Positions 37,413-46,070 of a stretch of DNA of 64,000 bases are shown here, in pieces (within the stretch, counting starts at the first letter, position 1; each line of letters starts with the position of its first letter). The notes below the pieces were generated by a model that was given only the letters and a program-made list of their open reading frames with translations, made no database searches and was not told the origin of the DNA. Origin of the DNA: Oceanospirillum beijerinckii DSM 7166 (lineage in GTDB: Bacteria; Pseudomonadota; Gammaproteobacteria; Pseudomonadales; Halomonadaceae); the NCBI RefSeq assembly GCF_000422425.1, contig NZ_AULT01000028.1, positions 1 to 64,000 on the forward strand, written 5' to 3'. The position numbers and the translations under genes are program-made.

Positions 37413-38840
37413 ATGACCTCAAAGGAAACCTCCCATCAGAGCGACACACAGACACTGTCTCTGTGCAATCTGCCCGCAGTGTCTGTACTGATTGTCGATG
37501 ACGAACCCGGTATGCGCAATTTTCTGGTCAAAGCGTTAAGTAAGCGCTTTGCCCTGGTTGAGTCCGCCGACAGCATTGAAACCGCTGAAGAGATTCGTAA
37601 ACGCTGCCACTTTGACCTGCTGATCTGTGATATCAAACTGCCAGGCCGTTCAGGTATCGAGTGGCATGAGGCCATTGATGAAGGAGAAAAGCGCAGCGAT
37701 ATAATTTTTATGACCGCCTACGCCGATCTGGAAACGGCTATAGAAGCCCTACGCGCCGGTGCCAGCGATTTTATCCTGAAGCCTTTCCGTCTGGAGCAGA
37801 TGACTACGGCCATTGATCGATGCCTCGAGCGTCGCTTGCTAGCCAGAGAAAACTTTGTCCTGCGCCGGGAGGTCAACTCTGTCTATAGCTCCGGCAGCGC
37901 CATGTTGGGTGAAAGCCAGGCTATTCAGGAAGTTGATAGCATCATCCGACGTGTAGCACCCACTCCTTCTGCCGTCTTGATAGAGGGTGAATCCGGCACG
38001 GGTAAAGAGCTTGCCGCTCGTGCATTACATCAGTACAGCGGGCGCACCGGAGCCTTTGTTCCCATTAACTGTGGAGCCATTGCCCCGGATATTCTGGAAA
38101 GTGAGCTGTTTGGTCATACCAAGGGAGCCTTTACCGGTGCACAAAAGGCCCGCGAAGGCCTGTTTACCTTTGCTAACGGTGGCACTCTGTTTCTGGATGA
38201 GATTGGCGAGATGCCTTTAGGCATGCAAGCCAAGTTATTACGGGTACTGGAGCTGAAAGCGGTACGTCCCGTAGGTGGCGAACAGGAAGTCAGTATAGAT
38301 GTGCGTATTGTCGCAGCAACCAACCGCAATCTGGAAGAGGAAGTCAAAGAAGGTCGCTTCAGGGAAGACCTTTACTACCGTCTCAATGCACTCACGCTAA
38401 CGCTGCCACCGCTGCGTGATCGTCGTGAAGACGTTCCAACACTGGTACATAATTTCTCACGCAAACTCTCCCGAGAGCTGGGCCTGCCTCCCGTACCATT
38501 TGCCCATGAAGACCTGGAAGCCATGATGGCTTATGGCTGGCCAGGCAATATTCGTGAACTGAAGAATTTTGTCGAACGCTGCATCCTTTTGGGCCGCCTG
38601 CCCATCGACAGTTTTCCGGAACAGAATAAAGTAGCCATGGAATCCCCCCCTAACCAGCCTTCTGGTCGAGGCTTCCCAAGCGAATGGCCGCTGGAAGAGG
38701 TTGAAAAACATCATATTTTACAGGTCCTGGCAGACCACCAAGGCAATAAATCAGCAGCAGCCCGCCAGTTAGGCATTTCTCGAAAAACTTTGGATCGAAA
38801 ATTGCAGGCTTGGGATGAAACCAGTCAATCAGATTCCTAA
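37413..38840 (+). CDS. NtrC-family sigma54-dependent response regulator
   Basis: The 475-residue protein has a receiver domain with phospho-acceptor D73 ([10 protein letters not shown]), an AAA+ domain with Walker A GESGTGKE (192-199) and the sigma54-contact loop GAFTGA (238-243), and a Fis-type DNA-binding C-terminus ([20 protein letters not shown]). It should activate -24/-12 promoters when phosphorylated by the sensor kinase encoded 149 bp downstream. I chose the ATG at 37413; a TTG seven codons upstream is possible, and neither has a clear ribosome-binding site. It is divergent from tupA and near mob and fdhD genes, whose upstream regions share a palindromic site, so a role in Mo/W or formate metabolism is inferred. 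Confidence 0.9.
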   Translation: MTSKETSHQSDTQTLSLCNLPAVSVLIVDDEPGMRNFLVKALSKRFALVESADSIETAEEIRKRCHFDLLICDIKLPGRSGIEWHEAIDEGEKRSDIIFMTAYADLETAIEALRAGASDFILKPFRLEQMTTAIDRCLERRLLARENFVLRREVNSVYSSGSAMLGESQAIQEVDSIIRRVAPTPSAVLIEGESGTGKELAARALHQYSGRTGAFVPINCGAIAPDILESELFGHTKGAFTGAQKAREGLFTFANGGTLFLDEIGEMPLGMQAKLLRVLELKAVRPVGGEQEVSIDVRIVAATNRNLEEEVKEGRFREDLYYRLNALTLTLPPLRDRREDVPTLVHNFSRKLSRELGLPPVPFAHEDLEAMMAYGWPGNIRELKNFVERCILLGRLPIDSFPEQNKVAMESPPNQPSGRGFPSEWPLEEVEKHHILQVLADHQGNKSAAARQLGISRKTLDRKLQAWDETSQSDS

Positions 38841-38989
38841 GAGGCTTTTGTTGTTAGCACACTCACTGTTGGCACACGATCAGTAACACACAAGTTATTT
38901 GCTCACTGGCCCAGTTACAGCTGATCATTACGATCACTCAACACATTAACGACAAGATGTAAGGGAATTTTTGCATAACCCGGAGCACC

Positions 38990-41092
38990 ATGCGTACATC
39001 GATCCGCCTTAAAATACTGGGGTTAACACTAACCCCAGTCGTCCTTATTCTGGTCACCTTAATCGGTATGACTACATACTGGGCCAGTACCTACTCTGCA
39101 GACCAGCTGTATCGAAAGGTACAAGCAGATCTATCGGTAGCTCAGGGCATACTTAATATTCTGGAAGAAAAAGATCTCAGCACTCTTAATCAACTCAGTC
39201 AAAGCAGACGCTTAAAAGAATCGCTGAAAAATAGCGACAGTATGCGTATCGCCCAACAGCTATATGACTACAAGAACCTGCATAAAGTAGACTTTATTCG
39301 CCTTTTACCAGTAGAAGGTATGGGGGATCGACTCCTTAAAGAAAATAGCCTGGCTAAAATTGCTGCTGAAGTGATGCAAGGTCAGGCTCAGGTGGGGTTA
39401 CAACTGATCGATCAGGACGAGATCGCCATGATTGAGCCCGACCTTATTCCAACGATGCAGATCAAGCTTCAGGTGACACCACGAGCTCTGCCGGTAAGGA
39501 AATCTCATGAAACACGGGGTATGTTTATTCGCGCCCTGCAGCCAGTGGTCAACCTGCAAGGCGAAGTCATCGCTGTACTGGATACGGGTCGGTTACTGAA
39601 TCGTAATAACGACTTCGTGGATCAGATTCGAGACTTGGTTTATCGCCCAGGCACTTTGCCCGCAGGTGGTATTGGTACCGTCACCCTGTTTCTGGATGAT
39701 GTACGCATCAGTACTAACGTGCCTCAGGAACCCGGCATTCTTGAACAAGGTGGTTTGACGCGGGCCCTGGGGACCAAGGTGTCTTATGATGTGCATCGAA
39801 AAGTATTGATAAAGGGTGAAGGCTGGGTGGACCGTGCCTTTGTAGTTAATGATTGGTACATCTCTGCCTACAAGCCCATTGAAGACCTGTCTGGTAAGCG
39901 CATCGGTATGCTATATACCGGATTTCTGGAGCAGCCTTACACCAGTATCTACCACCAAAACCTGATTGAGTTGATCGGCTCAATTGCAGTCGTAACCTTT
40001 ATATCCTCTATTCTGGTGCTGCGCAGTGCAGGACTGGTCATTCAACCCGTACGCCGCATCCATAGCGTTGTAAAAGCGGTAAAAGCTGGACAGCGTAAAC
40101 GCATCGGCATGATGGAAAATCATGACGAACTGAGCGAGTTAGCCGAACAGTTTGATACTATGCTGGACCTTCTTGAAGAGCGTAATCGCCAGATTCAGCA
40201 AGCGGCCGAATTCCTCGAGCAAAAGGTGCAGGAGCGCACTCAATCCCTGCAAGATAAAACCCGGGAGCTGGAAGAACACATCCGCCTGCTACAAGCGACA
40301 CGGGCGCAGCTCGTCACCAAGGAAAAGCTCGCAGCTCTGGGAGAGCTGACCGCAGGTATCGCTCATGAAATCAACAATCCGGCTGCGGTCATCCTGGGCA
40401 ATATGGATCTGCTCCAGGCAATGCTGGGTGACGATGCAAAACCCGTGGAAGAAGAGATTGAACTGATTATTCAGCAAGTTTATCGTATTCGCGCATTGAT
40501 CAACAATCTTCTGCAATATAGCCGCCCTGGTGAATACACCCAGTCCACGGCACCGCTGGATATCAATCAAGTGGCCCAGGATATGCAGGTTTTAGTACGT
40601 CATACCTTAGAGAAGAAAGCACTTCATCTGGAACTGACTCTTAACGCTAAAACTTTGATCGAAGGCAACACTCAGCAACTGCAACAAGTACTGGTGAATC
40701 TGGTAATGAATGCAGCCAATGCGAGCACAGGCCCCGGTCATATTTGGCTAAGAACCTCTAATTGGTATGAAGCAGGCCAACTACGTGGCGTTTTGATCGA
40801 AGTAGAAGACAAAGGCAACGGTATTGATGCAGATACCCTACCTCATATCTTTGATCCGTTCTTTACCACTCGCGATAATGGCACTGGCCTTGGCCTATCC
40901 GTTTGCTACGGCATTATTCGTCGCTATGGTGGTGATATTCAGGTGGTCTCAACACTGGGTAAAGGCACTACCTTTACAGTATATTTATTATCGGAAGCTA
41001 AGTTTACTAACTCCGATCAGTCCACCACGGAACAACTGTTAGCCTCTCTGTCCGAGGTACAAAGAAGCCAACAGAAAACAAATAACGGATAA
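38990..41092 (+). CDS. Membrane sensor histidine kinase, partner of the NtrC-family regulator
   Basis: The 700-residue kinase has a first membrane helix at about 9-30, a large periplasmic region of about 290 residues that looks like a double Cache domain, a second helix near 325-350, a HAMP segment, a coiled coil (about 385-440), the H-box GELTAGIAHEINNP with H459, and a catalytic ATPase domain with FDPFFTTRDNGTGLGLSVC. The ligand is unknown; its Cache region suggests an organic acid or similar small molecule in the periplasm. A GGAG ribosome-binding site precedes the ATG. A terminator follows. Confidence 0.9.
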   Translation: MRTSIRLKILGLTLTPVVLILVTLIGMTTYWASTYSADQLYRKVQADLSVAQGILNILEEKDLSTLNQLSQSRRLKESLKNSDSMRIAQQLYDYKNLHKVDFIRLLPVEGMGDRLLKENSLAKIAAEVMQGQAQVGLQLIDQDEIAMIEPDLIPTMQIKLQVTPRALPVRKSHETRGMFIRALQPVVNLQGEVIAVLDTGRLLNRNNDFVDQIRDLVYRPGTLPAGGIGTVTLFLDDVRISTNVPQEPGILEQGGLTRALGTKVSYDVHRKVLIKGEGWVDRAFVVNDWYISAYKPIEDLSGKRIGMLYTGFLEQPYTSIYHQNLIELIGSIAVVTFISSILVLRSAGLVIQPVRRIHSVVKAVKAGQRKRIGMMENHDELSELAEQFDTMLDLLEERNRQIQQAAEFLEQKVQERTQSLQDKTRELEEHIRLLQATRAQLVTKEKLAALGELTAGIAHEINNPAAVILGNMDLLQAMLGDDAKPVEEEIELIIQQVYRIRALINNLLQYSRPGEYTQSTAPLDINQVAQDMQVLVRHTLEKKALHLELTLNAKTLIEGNTQQLQQVLVNLVMNAANASTGPGHIWLRTSNWYEAGQLRGVLIEVEDKGNGIDADTLPHIFDPFFTTRDNGTGLGLSVCYGIIRRYGGDIQVVSTLGKGTTFTVYLLSEAKFTNSDQSTTEQLLASLSEVQRSQQKTNNG

Positions 41093-41148
41093 CGCACTCG
41101 AATACCATCAGATGACAACACTGTTGCTTGTCTAAACTCTATCCCCTG

Positions 41149-41172
41149 AAAGCCGACTTTGAGTCGGCTTTT
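41149..41172 (+). terminator. Rho-independent terminator after the sensor kinase
   Basis: AAAGCCGACT-TTG-AGTCGGCTTT is a perfect 10-bp hairpin with a 3-nt loop ending in TTTT. It lies 56 bp after the kinase stop. Confidence 0.85.
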
Positions 41173-41179
41173 CTATCAA

Positions 41180-41312
41180 GTGGGCGGCCGGGTGTTAAAA
41201 TATTTTAGCGACCAGATTTCTCAATGTATACGCAAAACCGATACTTTTGGCCGCTGGGGCGGATACCGCCATGTATGACGCGAAGAGAAATGATCGCAAT
41301 CAGGTATACGTG
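41180..41312 (+). pseudogene. Remnant of a GGDEF (diguanylate cyclase) gene with an internal deletion
   Basis: One frame reads VGGRVLKYFSDQISQCIRKT and then DTFGRWGG, the part of a GGDEF domain that leads into the GG(D/E)EF motif. At 41258-41264 the coding sense jumps to another frame that reads ADTAMYDAKRNDRNQVYV, the characteristic C-terminal end of a GGDEF domain. The catalytic motif and roughly 70 residues normally between these parts are missing. The junction falls on the bases GGCGGA, which both sides would share. The fragment has no start and no catalytic site, so it is a pseudogene. Confidence 0.75.
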
Positions 41313-41382
41313 CCACGCATAGCCACTTTTTATCCGACCATTTTTGCCCGCCCAACGAAAGATTATGCAGAAGTAGAGCCGT

Positions 41383-42291
41383 TTAATCAGCCCCATTCCA
41401 AACCAACTTACCGCAGTCCGACATATCGTACCCACCCAGTGAACGCGCTAATTCTAAGCCTTCACTACCCTGCATATAATCAAACAACTGCTGGAACAAA
41501 CCACGGAAATAAACACTGCGGGGTACAACCAGATCAAAGGCTTCTTCACACACCGGCACAAACTCCAAACCGTATTCCCGTGCAGCACTTAAGCTACCAG
41601 GGCCAATATCTGCTTCACCTCGGCAGATCATGGAAGCCATCTCTCGCTCACTAAAAGCTTCAGCAGAAACATTCAGTTCATCCAGTTGAGTTTGGAAGCC
41701 AGACAACCACTCCTGCAGAAAACGCTGTGACCCGGCCCCCTCCTGACGTACAGCCCAACGCAGACGATTAATAGCGATATTGTCCGGATCTTTATAATCA
41801 TAATGATCCGAGCGGATAATTAGACCCTGGGTACGACGAAAGGCATGCACCAGCACCCACTGACGATGGTGAGAAAACTGACGGATCAAACCGGGATGAC
41901 GCAGATGGCTTTCTTCAGCTCTGCCCCAGTGAATAGCCGCCACATCCGCATGCCCCTGAGACAACAGCCCCAACCCCATACGGCTGCCTGTCACGCTATA
42001 GCTATACAGCGCTTTATTACCGACAACATTGGGCAAACGCAACATAATTGCCTGTAAAAAGGGGTCATCACTGCCCGTTAACAACAGACGGTCCGCCATT
42101 AAACCACTGTGGCAGGATTCCAGTAACCAACGATCCACCAGCTTTTTGGGGAACAGCCACTTACCCGTGACCTTAGTGGCTGGGATTTGGCCTTCGCTGG
42201 CCAGAGCATAAACTTTTTTCTCGTTTAAATGCAGGTATTCAGCCACCTGTTTAACGTTCATAAACAGGGTATCAGCAATCATTTCAGTCAT
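41383..42291 (-). CDS. Helix-turn-helix protein with a periplasmic-binding-protein-like ligand domain
   Basis: The 302-residue protein starts with an excisionase-type helix-turn-helix (MNVKQVAEYLHLNEKKVYALASEG and GKWLFPKKLVDRWL). A domain resembling PBP-like (PF12727-type) oxyanion/molybdate-binding regions follows, with LLTGSDDPFLQAIMLRL, DVAAIHWG and GEADIGPGSLSAAREYGLEF. Such proteins act as one-component regulators sensing molybdate, tungstate or a related ligand. The ATG at 42291 overlaps the end of fdhD by 8 bp, so it is translationally coupled to fdhD; the frame is open further upstream inside fdhD but without a reason to start there. Ligand and targets are inferred from context. Confidence 0.83.
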   Translation of the reverse strand: MTEMIADTLFMNVKQVAEYLHLNEKKVYALASEGQIPATKVTGKWLFPKKLVDRWLLESCHSGLMADRLLLTGSDDPFLQAIMLRLPNVVGNKALYSYSVTGSRMGLGLLSQGHADVAAIHWGRAEESHLRHPGLIRQFSHHRQWVLVHAFRRTQGLIIRSDHYDYKDPDNIAINRLRWAVRQEGAGSQRFLQEWLSGFQTQLDELNVSAEAFSEREMASMICRGEADIGPGSLSAAREYGLEFVPVCEEAFDLVVPRSVYFRGLFQQLFDYMQGSEGLELARSLGGYDMSDCGKLVWNGAD

Positions 42292-43246
42292 GAACAGCTT
42301 CTTTCTTCTTGGTGTTTTTAATCGTTTTAATTTTCTCTTTATCAAGGCTGGCTTCGGGTTTCGCATCCCAGACAAAACGCCTTTCCCCGTGGTAGAGCAA
42401 GAAATGTTTACCCTTGGCACGGGCAATCAGCATAATGCCCAGTTGCTTGGCCAGTGCCAGCCCCATAGCGGTCACACCCGAGCGGGATAACAAGATTGAG
42501 ATCCCCATCCTGGCCACTTTAATCACCATCTCAGAGGTTAAACGTCCCGTGGTATAGAACACCAACTGTTCACCTTTAAGATCCTGCAACCACTGTTTAC
42601 CGGCTAATGTATCGACCGCATTATGACGACCAACATCTTCCGAAAAGGCCAATACGCTGGCTTGAATGCCCGTGTCAGTCTTATCCAGACTGCATAGAGC
42701 ACAGCCGTGGACCGCACCGGCTGAACGGTAGGTTTCGTTATAGGCATTTAATGCTGATAGCAACTGATATACAGCGCTTTGCTGCATGTTTTGCTGAGGC
42801 AGATCTATCTGACTCAGGTTATCCATCATGGCACCGTACTGAGTCCCCTGACCACAGCCTGTAGTAACGGTTTTATGAGCCAGCTTCTTTTCTAACGCGT
42901 CATGATCTGTTTCAGCGACCACCACAGCAGCTTCTACTTCCCAATCCACCTGAATTGCCCGCAACTCTGACAGATCATTGATCATGCCCTGGTTTCTGAG
43001 ATAACCCAGCACCAGCGCTTCGGGCTCAGCCCCCAGAGTCATCAGGGTGACAATCTCACGTTTATTCAGATAAAGGGTTAATGGCCGCTCACCGGCAATT
43101 GCCACATCGCGCAACTGACCATACTCATCCCATACCTGAGCAGCATCGGTTAGCTCAACCTGAGCATCACTGATCTCAAAGTTCTTCTTCTCTGGATTAA
43201 TGCTCATATCAGAGAGGTCTGCATCAGGTGTCACTTGCTGCCCCAT
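42284..43246 (-). CDS. fdhD: Formate dehydrogenase sulfurtransferase FdhD, with a single cysteine in the CxxC loop
   Basis: The protein (320 residues from ATG 43246) contains FdhD landmarks: RPLTLYLNKREIVTLMTLG, CALCSLDKTD and AFSEDVGRHNAVDTLAGKQWL. FdhD carries sulfur from IscS to the Mo/W centre of formate dehydrogenase and is required for its activity. The sulfur-relay loop, CxxC (Cys121 and Cys124) in E. coli, reads C131-G-Q-G here, so the second cysteine is missing. The ATG at 43246 has AAGGA upstream; a TTG six codons earlier is less likely. A weak sigma54-like promoter precedes it, and the DNA-binding protein gene is coupled downstream. No formate dehydrogenase genes are in the window. 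Confidence 0.9.
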   Translation of the reverse strand: MGQQVTPDADLSDMSINPEKKNFEISDAQVELTDAAQVWDEYGQLRDVAIAGERPLTLYLNKREIVTLMTLGAEPEALVLGYLRNQGMINDLSELRAIQVDWEVEAAVVVAETDHDALEKKLAHKTVTTGCGQGTQYGAMMDNLSQIDLPQQNMQQSAVYQLLSALNAYNETYRSAGAVHGCALCSLDKTDTGIQASVLAFSEDVGRHNAVDTLAGKQWLQDLKGEQLVFYTTGRLTSEMVIKVARMGISILLSRSGVTAMGLALAKQLGIMLIARAKGKHFLLYHGERRFVWDAKPEASLDKEKIKTIKNTKKKEAVHD

Positions 43247-43366
43247 AGGAATATCCTTACACAATTAACATTTTTACGACAAATAAAGTCTCTAATGACG
43301 ATAGAGAATATCTGAAGCCATCAAGGAGCGCAGTCAGCACTGTATGTCGTAGATAAAAGAGTTAGA

Positions 43367-43381
43367 GCAATAACCATTCCC
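43367..43381 (-). promoter_or_regulatory. Weak sigma54-like promoter upstream of fdhD
   Basis: The minus strand reads GGGAATGGTTATTGC followed by TC. GG and GC are 10 nt apart and the -12 half (TTGCT) is perfect, but the -24 half is TTGGGA rather than TGGCA. It lies about 120 bp before the fdhD ATG. Accept only with the enhancer-like site upstream in mind. Confidence 0.35.
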
Positions 43382-43517
43382 AAAGTGGAATTTGACGAGA
43401 AAAAGCTCGATTAAGAGTTGATAAAGCAAAGAAACACGGTATTGGCGTAGAAATCCGTTAAAGTCTAAAAAATTCCGTAGAAAGGAAAAAGAGCATCAGA
43501 AAGAGAAAAAAACGGAC

Positions 43518-43555
43518 AAAAAAGACCAGCTTGGGACAAAATGTCCCAGACTGGT
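43518..43555 (-). terminator. Terminator of the AhpC/TSA gene containing the perfect GGGACA-AAA-TGTCCC palindrome
   Basis: On the minus strand, arms ACCAG/CTGGT and TGGGACA/TGTCCCA form a stem with a 3-nt loop and a two-base internal mismatch, followed by a C and six T's. It lies 43 bp beyond the stop of the gene ending at 43598. Its core, positions 43532-43548, is a perfect palindrome TGGGACAAAATGTCCCA that resembles the candidate activator sites at mobB and tupA, so it may serve fdhD as an enhancer in DNA and the upstream gene as a terminator in RNA. Confidence 0.75.
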
Positions 43556-43597
43556 TTCTAAGGAGAGGTTAAGCGGTTAAATTTGACTCATAACGGC

Positions 43598-44128
43598 CTA
43601 AACAAGTTCACCACGAGCCGGATAATCGTTCTTCAGTACGAAATCAATTGCACCAACAATTTCTTTAAAGTGCGGACGAGCAAATGGCATGGCGCTCACA
43701 TTTCCCCAATACAGAGTACCGTCAGGACGTACCAGATAAACCGCAGGCTCACTGAACTCAGCAGGCTCTTCAATACCGATAGAAGTTAAACCACGACCCG
43801 CAGAACGATACAGCCCCCAGGCATCAGCCTGCTCTTTACTTAGACCGAAGCCGACTGGAATGTTATCCAGCCCCCACTCCTCAAGAGCTTGCGCTGCACG
43901 CTCCTTAGAATCACTACTCAGCGCCAGAATACTGACACCACGCTCAGCGAGATCACCTGCCAGACGATTCAACTCTGTCAGGTAGGTACGACAGATTGGA
44001 CAGTGAAGACCGCGATAGAACACTAGCAGAGTAAAGTTTTCAGCCTGGCTATCCGCCAGAGACCAACTAACGTTCAGGGTTTCAATATCCAGCGCAGGTA
44101 CAACTTGTCGAGGTATTAAAGGTTGCAT
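43598..44128 (-). CDS. AhpC/TSA-family peroxiredoxin-like protein
   Basis: The 176-residue thioredoxin-fold protein has FYRGLHCPICRTYLTEL, where the CPIC sits at the position of the peroxidatic cysteine, and ILALSSDSKERA. It is predicted to reduce peroxides or act as a thiol oxidoreductase. The CxxC form resembles the DUF899/AhpC-TSA-like group rather than typical 2-Cys AhpC. An AGGAG ribosome-binding site precedes the ATG. It is monocistronic, with a terminator downstream. Whether it belongs functionally with the H2O2-generating LodA-like enzyme is not indicated by position. Confidence 0.82.
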   Translation of the reverse strand: MQPLIPRQVVPALDIETLNVSWSLADSQAENFTLLVFYRGLHCPICRTYLTELNRLAGDLAERGVSILALSSDSKERAAQALEEWGLDNIPVGFGLSKEQADAWGLYRSAGRGLTSIGIEEPAEFSEPAVYLVRPDGTLYWGNVSAMPFARPHFKEIVGAIDFVLKNDYPARGELV

Positions 44129-44755
44129 ATCAACTCCTAAGATATTTTTTCATCAGAACTTGATAGCAGTTTAGACTGCAAAATAGAACGATCGATACAC
44201 AAAAAACGCATTATTTATAGCCAATCGTTCAAAATAGTGATTACCAATATATTTTCCAACCCATGAGTTGAGGTCATAGCTCTTGATTTAAAAAAGCTGA
44301 ATGTCATGGAACCTAAAGCTGAAGATAAAGTCTCAAGTCAGGTAAGTGCCTATGGTTAAACGAATATACAGAGTCTCTGTTCAGACTTCTTAATTCAAGG
44401 CGGCTTAGTAAGTACCTGAGTACCTGAAGTACCTGCATAAACGTTTTTCGACGCTTATACCCTTGTCCTCTCCGGTCGCTGGTCTGAGAGGACAGAAATA
44501 TTTATGTTGGTACGCTTAAAAGGTGTTCATTCTATTATATATAGTACTCACACACTCATAGCCCCTACATTTACTAAGGATACTTATCTATATATCTTTG
44601 TATACACACTATTAACAACATATTTTTGAGAAAAAAGCTGACTTGGAAGTTGAAAAGCTTGCTTTTACACAATAAACCTGTTGTATTGAACTATCAGGGA
44701 TTGTGTTTTCTAACACCAACAGCCCAAGGACTAAATTCCTAAAGGAGGAAATAAC
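44129..44755. other. 627-bp non-coding gap with short repeats
   Basis: This gap between divergent genes contains three near-tandem copies of GTACCTGA/C (44412-44436) and a perfect 8-bp hairpin GTCCTCTC/GAGAGGAC (44465-44493, 13-nt loop) without a T-run. It is otherwise A/T-rich. No tRNA or recognised small RNA is seen, but a regulatory RNA around the hairpin is possible. Confidence 0.4.
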
Positions 44756-45064
44756 ATGAGGATTAAAGAACTTAAAAACCTGGTTGAGAGCAACGCAGAC
44801 GTTAGCACCCGGATTGAAACCCATGCGACACACAACCAATATAACGTTGTAGTTGCCCATGGTGGTGCTGAATATGCAATAACTAACTGGCGAAATAAAC
44901 CTTTGATTTTCCGTAGCTTGGACCAAGCGACTGAGGCACTTGCCCGTGCAGGTATTTTTCACTCAGTACTGGTACAACATGACGGCGATAAGAAAATACT
45001 GGAAGTAGATACTCATCCACAGCTGTTCTTAGGCTCAACTCCAGTTTCTGTGCAGCTTGGTTGA
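44756..45064 (+). CDS. Small conserved-looking protein, unknown function
   Basis: The 102-residue soluble protein has a strong ribosome-binding site (AAAGGAGG) 8 nt before the ATG, so it is a convincing gene. The sequence MRIKELKNLVESNADVSTRI, then VVVAHGGAEYAITNWRNKPLIF and FHSVLVQHDG resembles DUF6482-type proteins of Pseudomonas and marine relatives, but I am not certain. It has no cysteines, membrane segments or catalytic motif. A hairpin terminator follows. Its 5' region is unusually long and A/T-rich, so regulation may occur there. Confidence 0.65.
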   Translation: MRIKELKNLVESNADVSTRIETHATHNQYNVVVAHGGAEYAITNWRNKPLIFRSLDQATEALARAGIFHSVLVQHDGDKKILEVDTHPQLFLGSTPVSVQLG

Positions 45065-45138
45065 GTAGCTGATATTTTAATTAGTTAATACCAGCGCTAT
45101 AAGCTAAAAAAATAACCGTAAAGATATTCAGGATATAA

Positions 45139-45170
45139 ACCGCTGACGTAAAAATACAACTGTCAGCGGT
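45139..45170. terminator. Bidirectional terminator-like hairpin
   Basis: ACCGCTGAC and GTCAGCGGT form a perfect 9-bp stem with a 14-nt loop between converging genes. Flanks are A/T-rich; the minus-strand side has TTTATAT. It probably ends both transcripts. Confidence 0.6.
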
Positions 45171-45203
45171 ATCATCACAAAAAGCCACTGTAATGAATAG
45201 CAG

Positions 45204-46070
45204 TTAGCTAATCATATCTTTCTTTTCAAGTTCCTTAAGCAAGTCTTCCCGAAGATCGAGATAATCAACATCGGGAAGCCCCAAATACGCCAGCACCAGT
45301 GGCAACTCCATCAAGGGCTCCTTATTATCGTAAATACGCCAGAAACGTCGATAGATAGCACTGACCTCTTTTGCCAGCGTCAAAACACAGATGAGTGTCT
45401 TAGTTTTATCATTGCACTCGACTTTCCCAGATAGTACGTCTATCAAATCTACCTGTAACTCAATGGCCTGACTGATTTCGTGGGGCATATACCACTCGTC
45501 TGCCATTTCACCTCCAATGGTAAAATGATTTGCAGAAAATTGCTGTTGCTCTATTCGCTTTATCTCCAGAGGCTTATTACCATTACCCGTACGAAGAAAA
45601 GCCTTGTAGTCACTAAAGGCTTCCAGCATTACAGGAATGCCGCAATCATGCATCATGCCAAGGGAGTAAGCGTCGTGCGGGTCCAGATCAGTAAGTTTTT
45701 TAGCCAGCAGAGCACTCAACTCTGCTATCTCTGTCGCACTGTCCCAGAAGCGATCCAGGCGCTCTACTTTCCCCAAACTATTTTTTAATGCGGCTAATCG
45801 CACAATAGCAAACAGCCGATCCAGGCCCAGCAACGTAATCGCATGAGTCAAATCAGTGATTTTTTTACGCAAGCCTAAATGAGGAGCATTCACCTCGGAC
45901 AAAACACTGGCATACAAGCAGACATCCTGTTTCAAAATTTGAGCAATCTGATCAGCATTCGGCTCTTTACGCTGCATAAGCTCGACCATTGAGAGCAGCG
46001 CCTCAGGCCTGGCCGGAAGTGTGTATGGCCGTTTTGCTGTACTTATGGGTCGGGCTGCTTTTTTGCTCAT
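45204..46070 (-). CDS. HDOD-domain protein
   Basis: The 288-residue protein has an HDOD domain from about 20 to 220: LPARPEALLSMVELM, a segment LRKKITDLTHAITLLGLDRL typical of the family, and AYSLGMMHDCGIPVMLEAF. HDOD domains are catalytically degenerate HD relatives found in signalling and surface-motility proteins. No other output domain is fused to it. It is monocistronic and has no close functional neighbour here. Confidence 0.85.
   Translation of the reverse strand: MSKKAARPISTAKRPYTLPARPEALLSMVELMQRKEPNADQIAQILKQDVCLYASVLSEVNAPHLGLRKKITDLTHAITLLGLDRLFAIVRLAALKNSLGKVERLDRFWDSATEIAELSALLAKKLTDLDPHDAYSLGMMHDCGIPVMLEAFSDYKAFLRTGNGNKPLEIKRIEQQQFSANHFTIGGEMADEWYMPHEISQAIELQVDLIDVLSGKVECNDKTKTLICVLTLAKEVSAIYRRFWRIYDNKEPLMELPLVLAYLGLPDVDYLDLREDLLKELEKKDMIS

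Noticed and set aside
41247-41654. 135-codon frame following the sensor kinase
   Set aside because: Only its first 20 codons are meaningful, as the end of the GGDEF remnant; the remainder is antisense to the DNA-binding protein gene.
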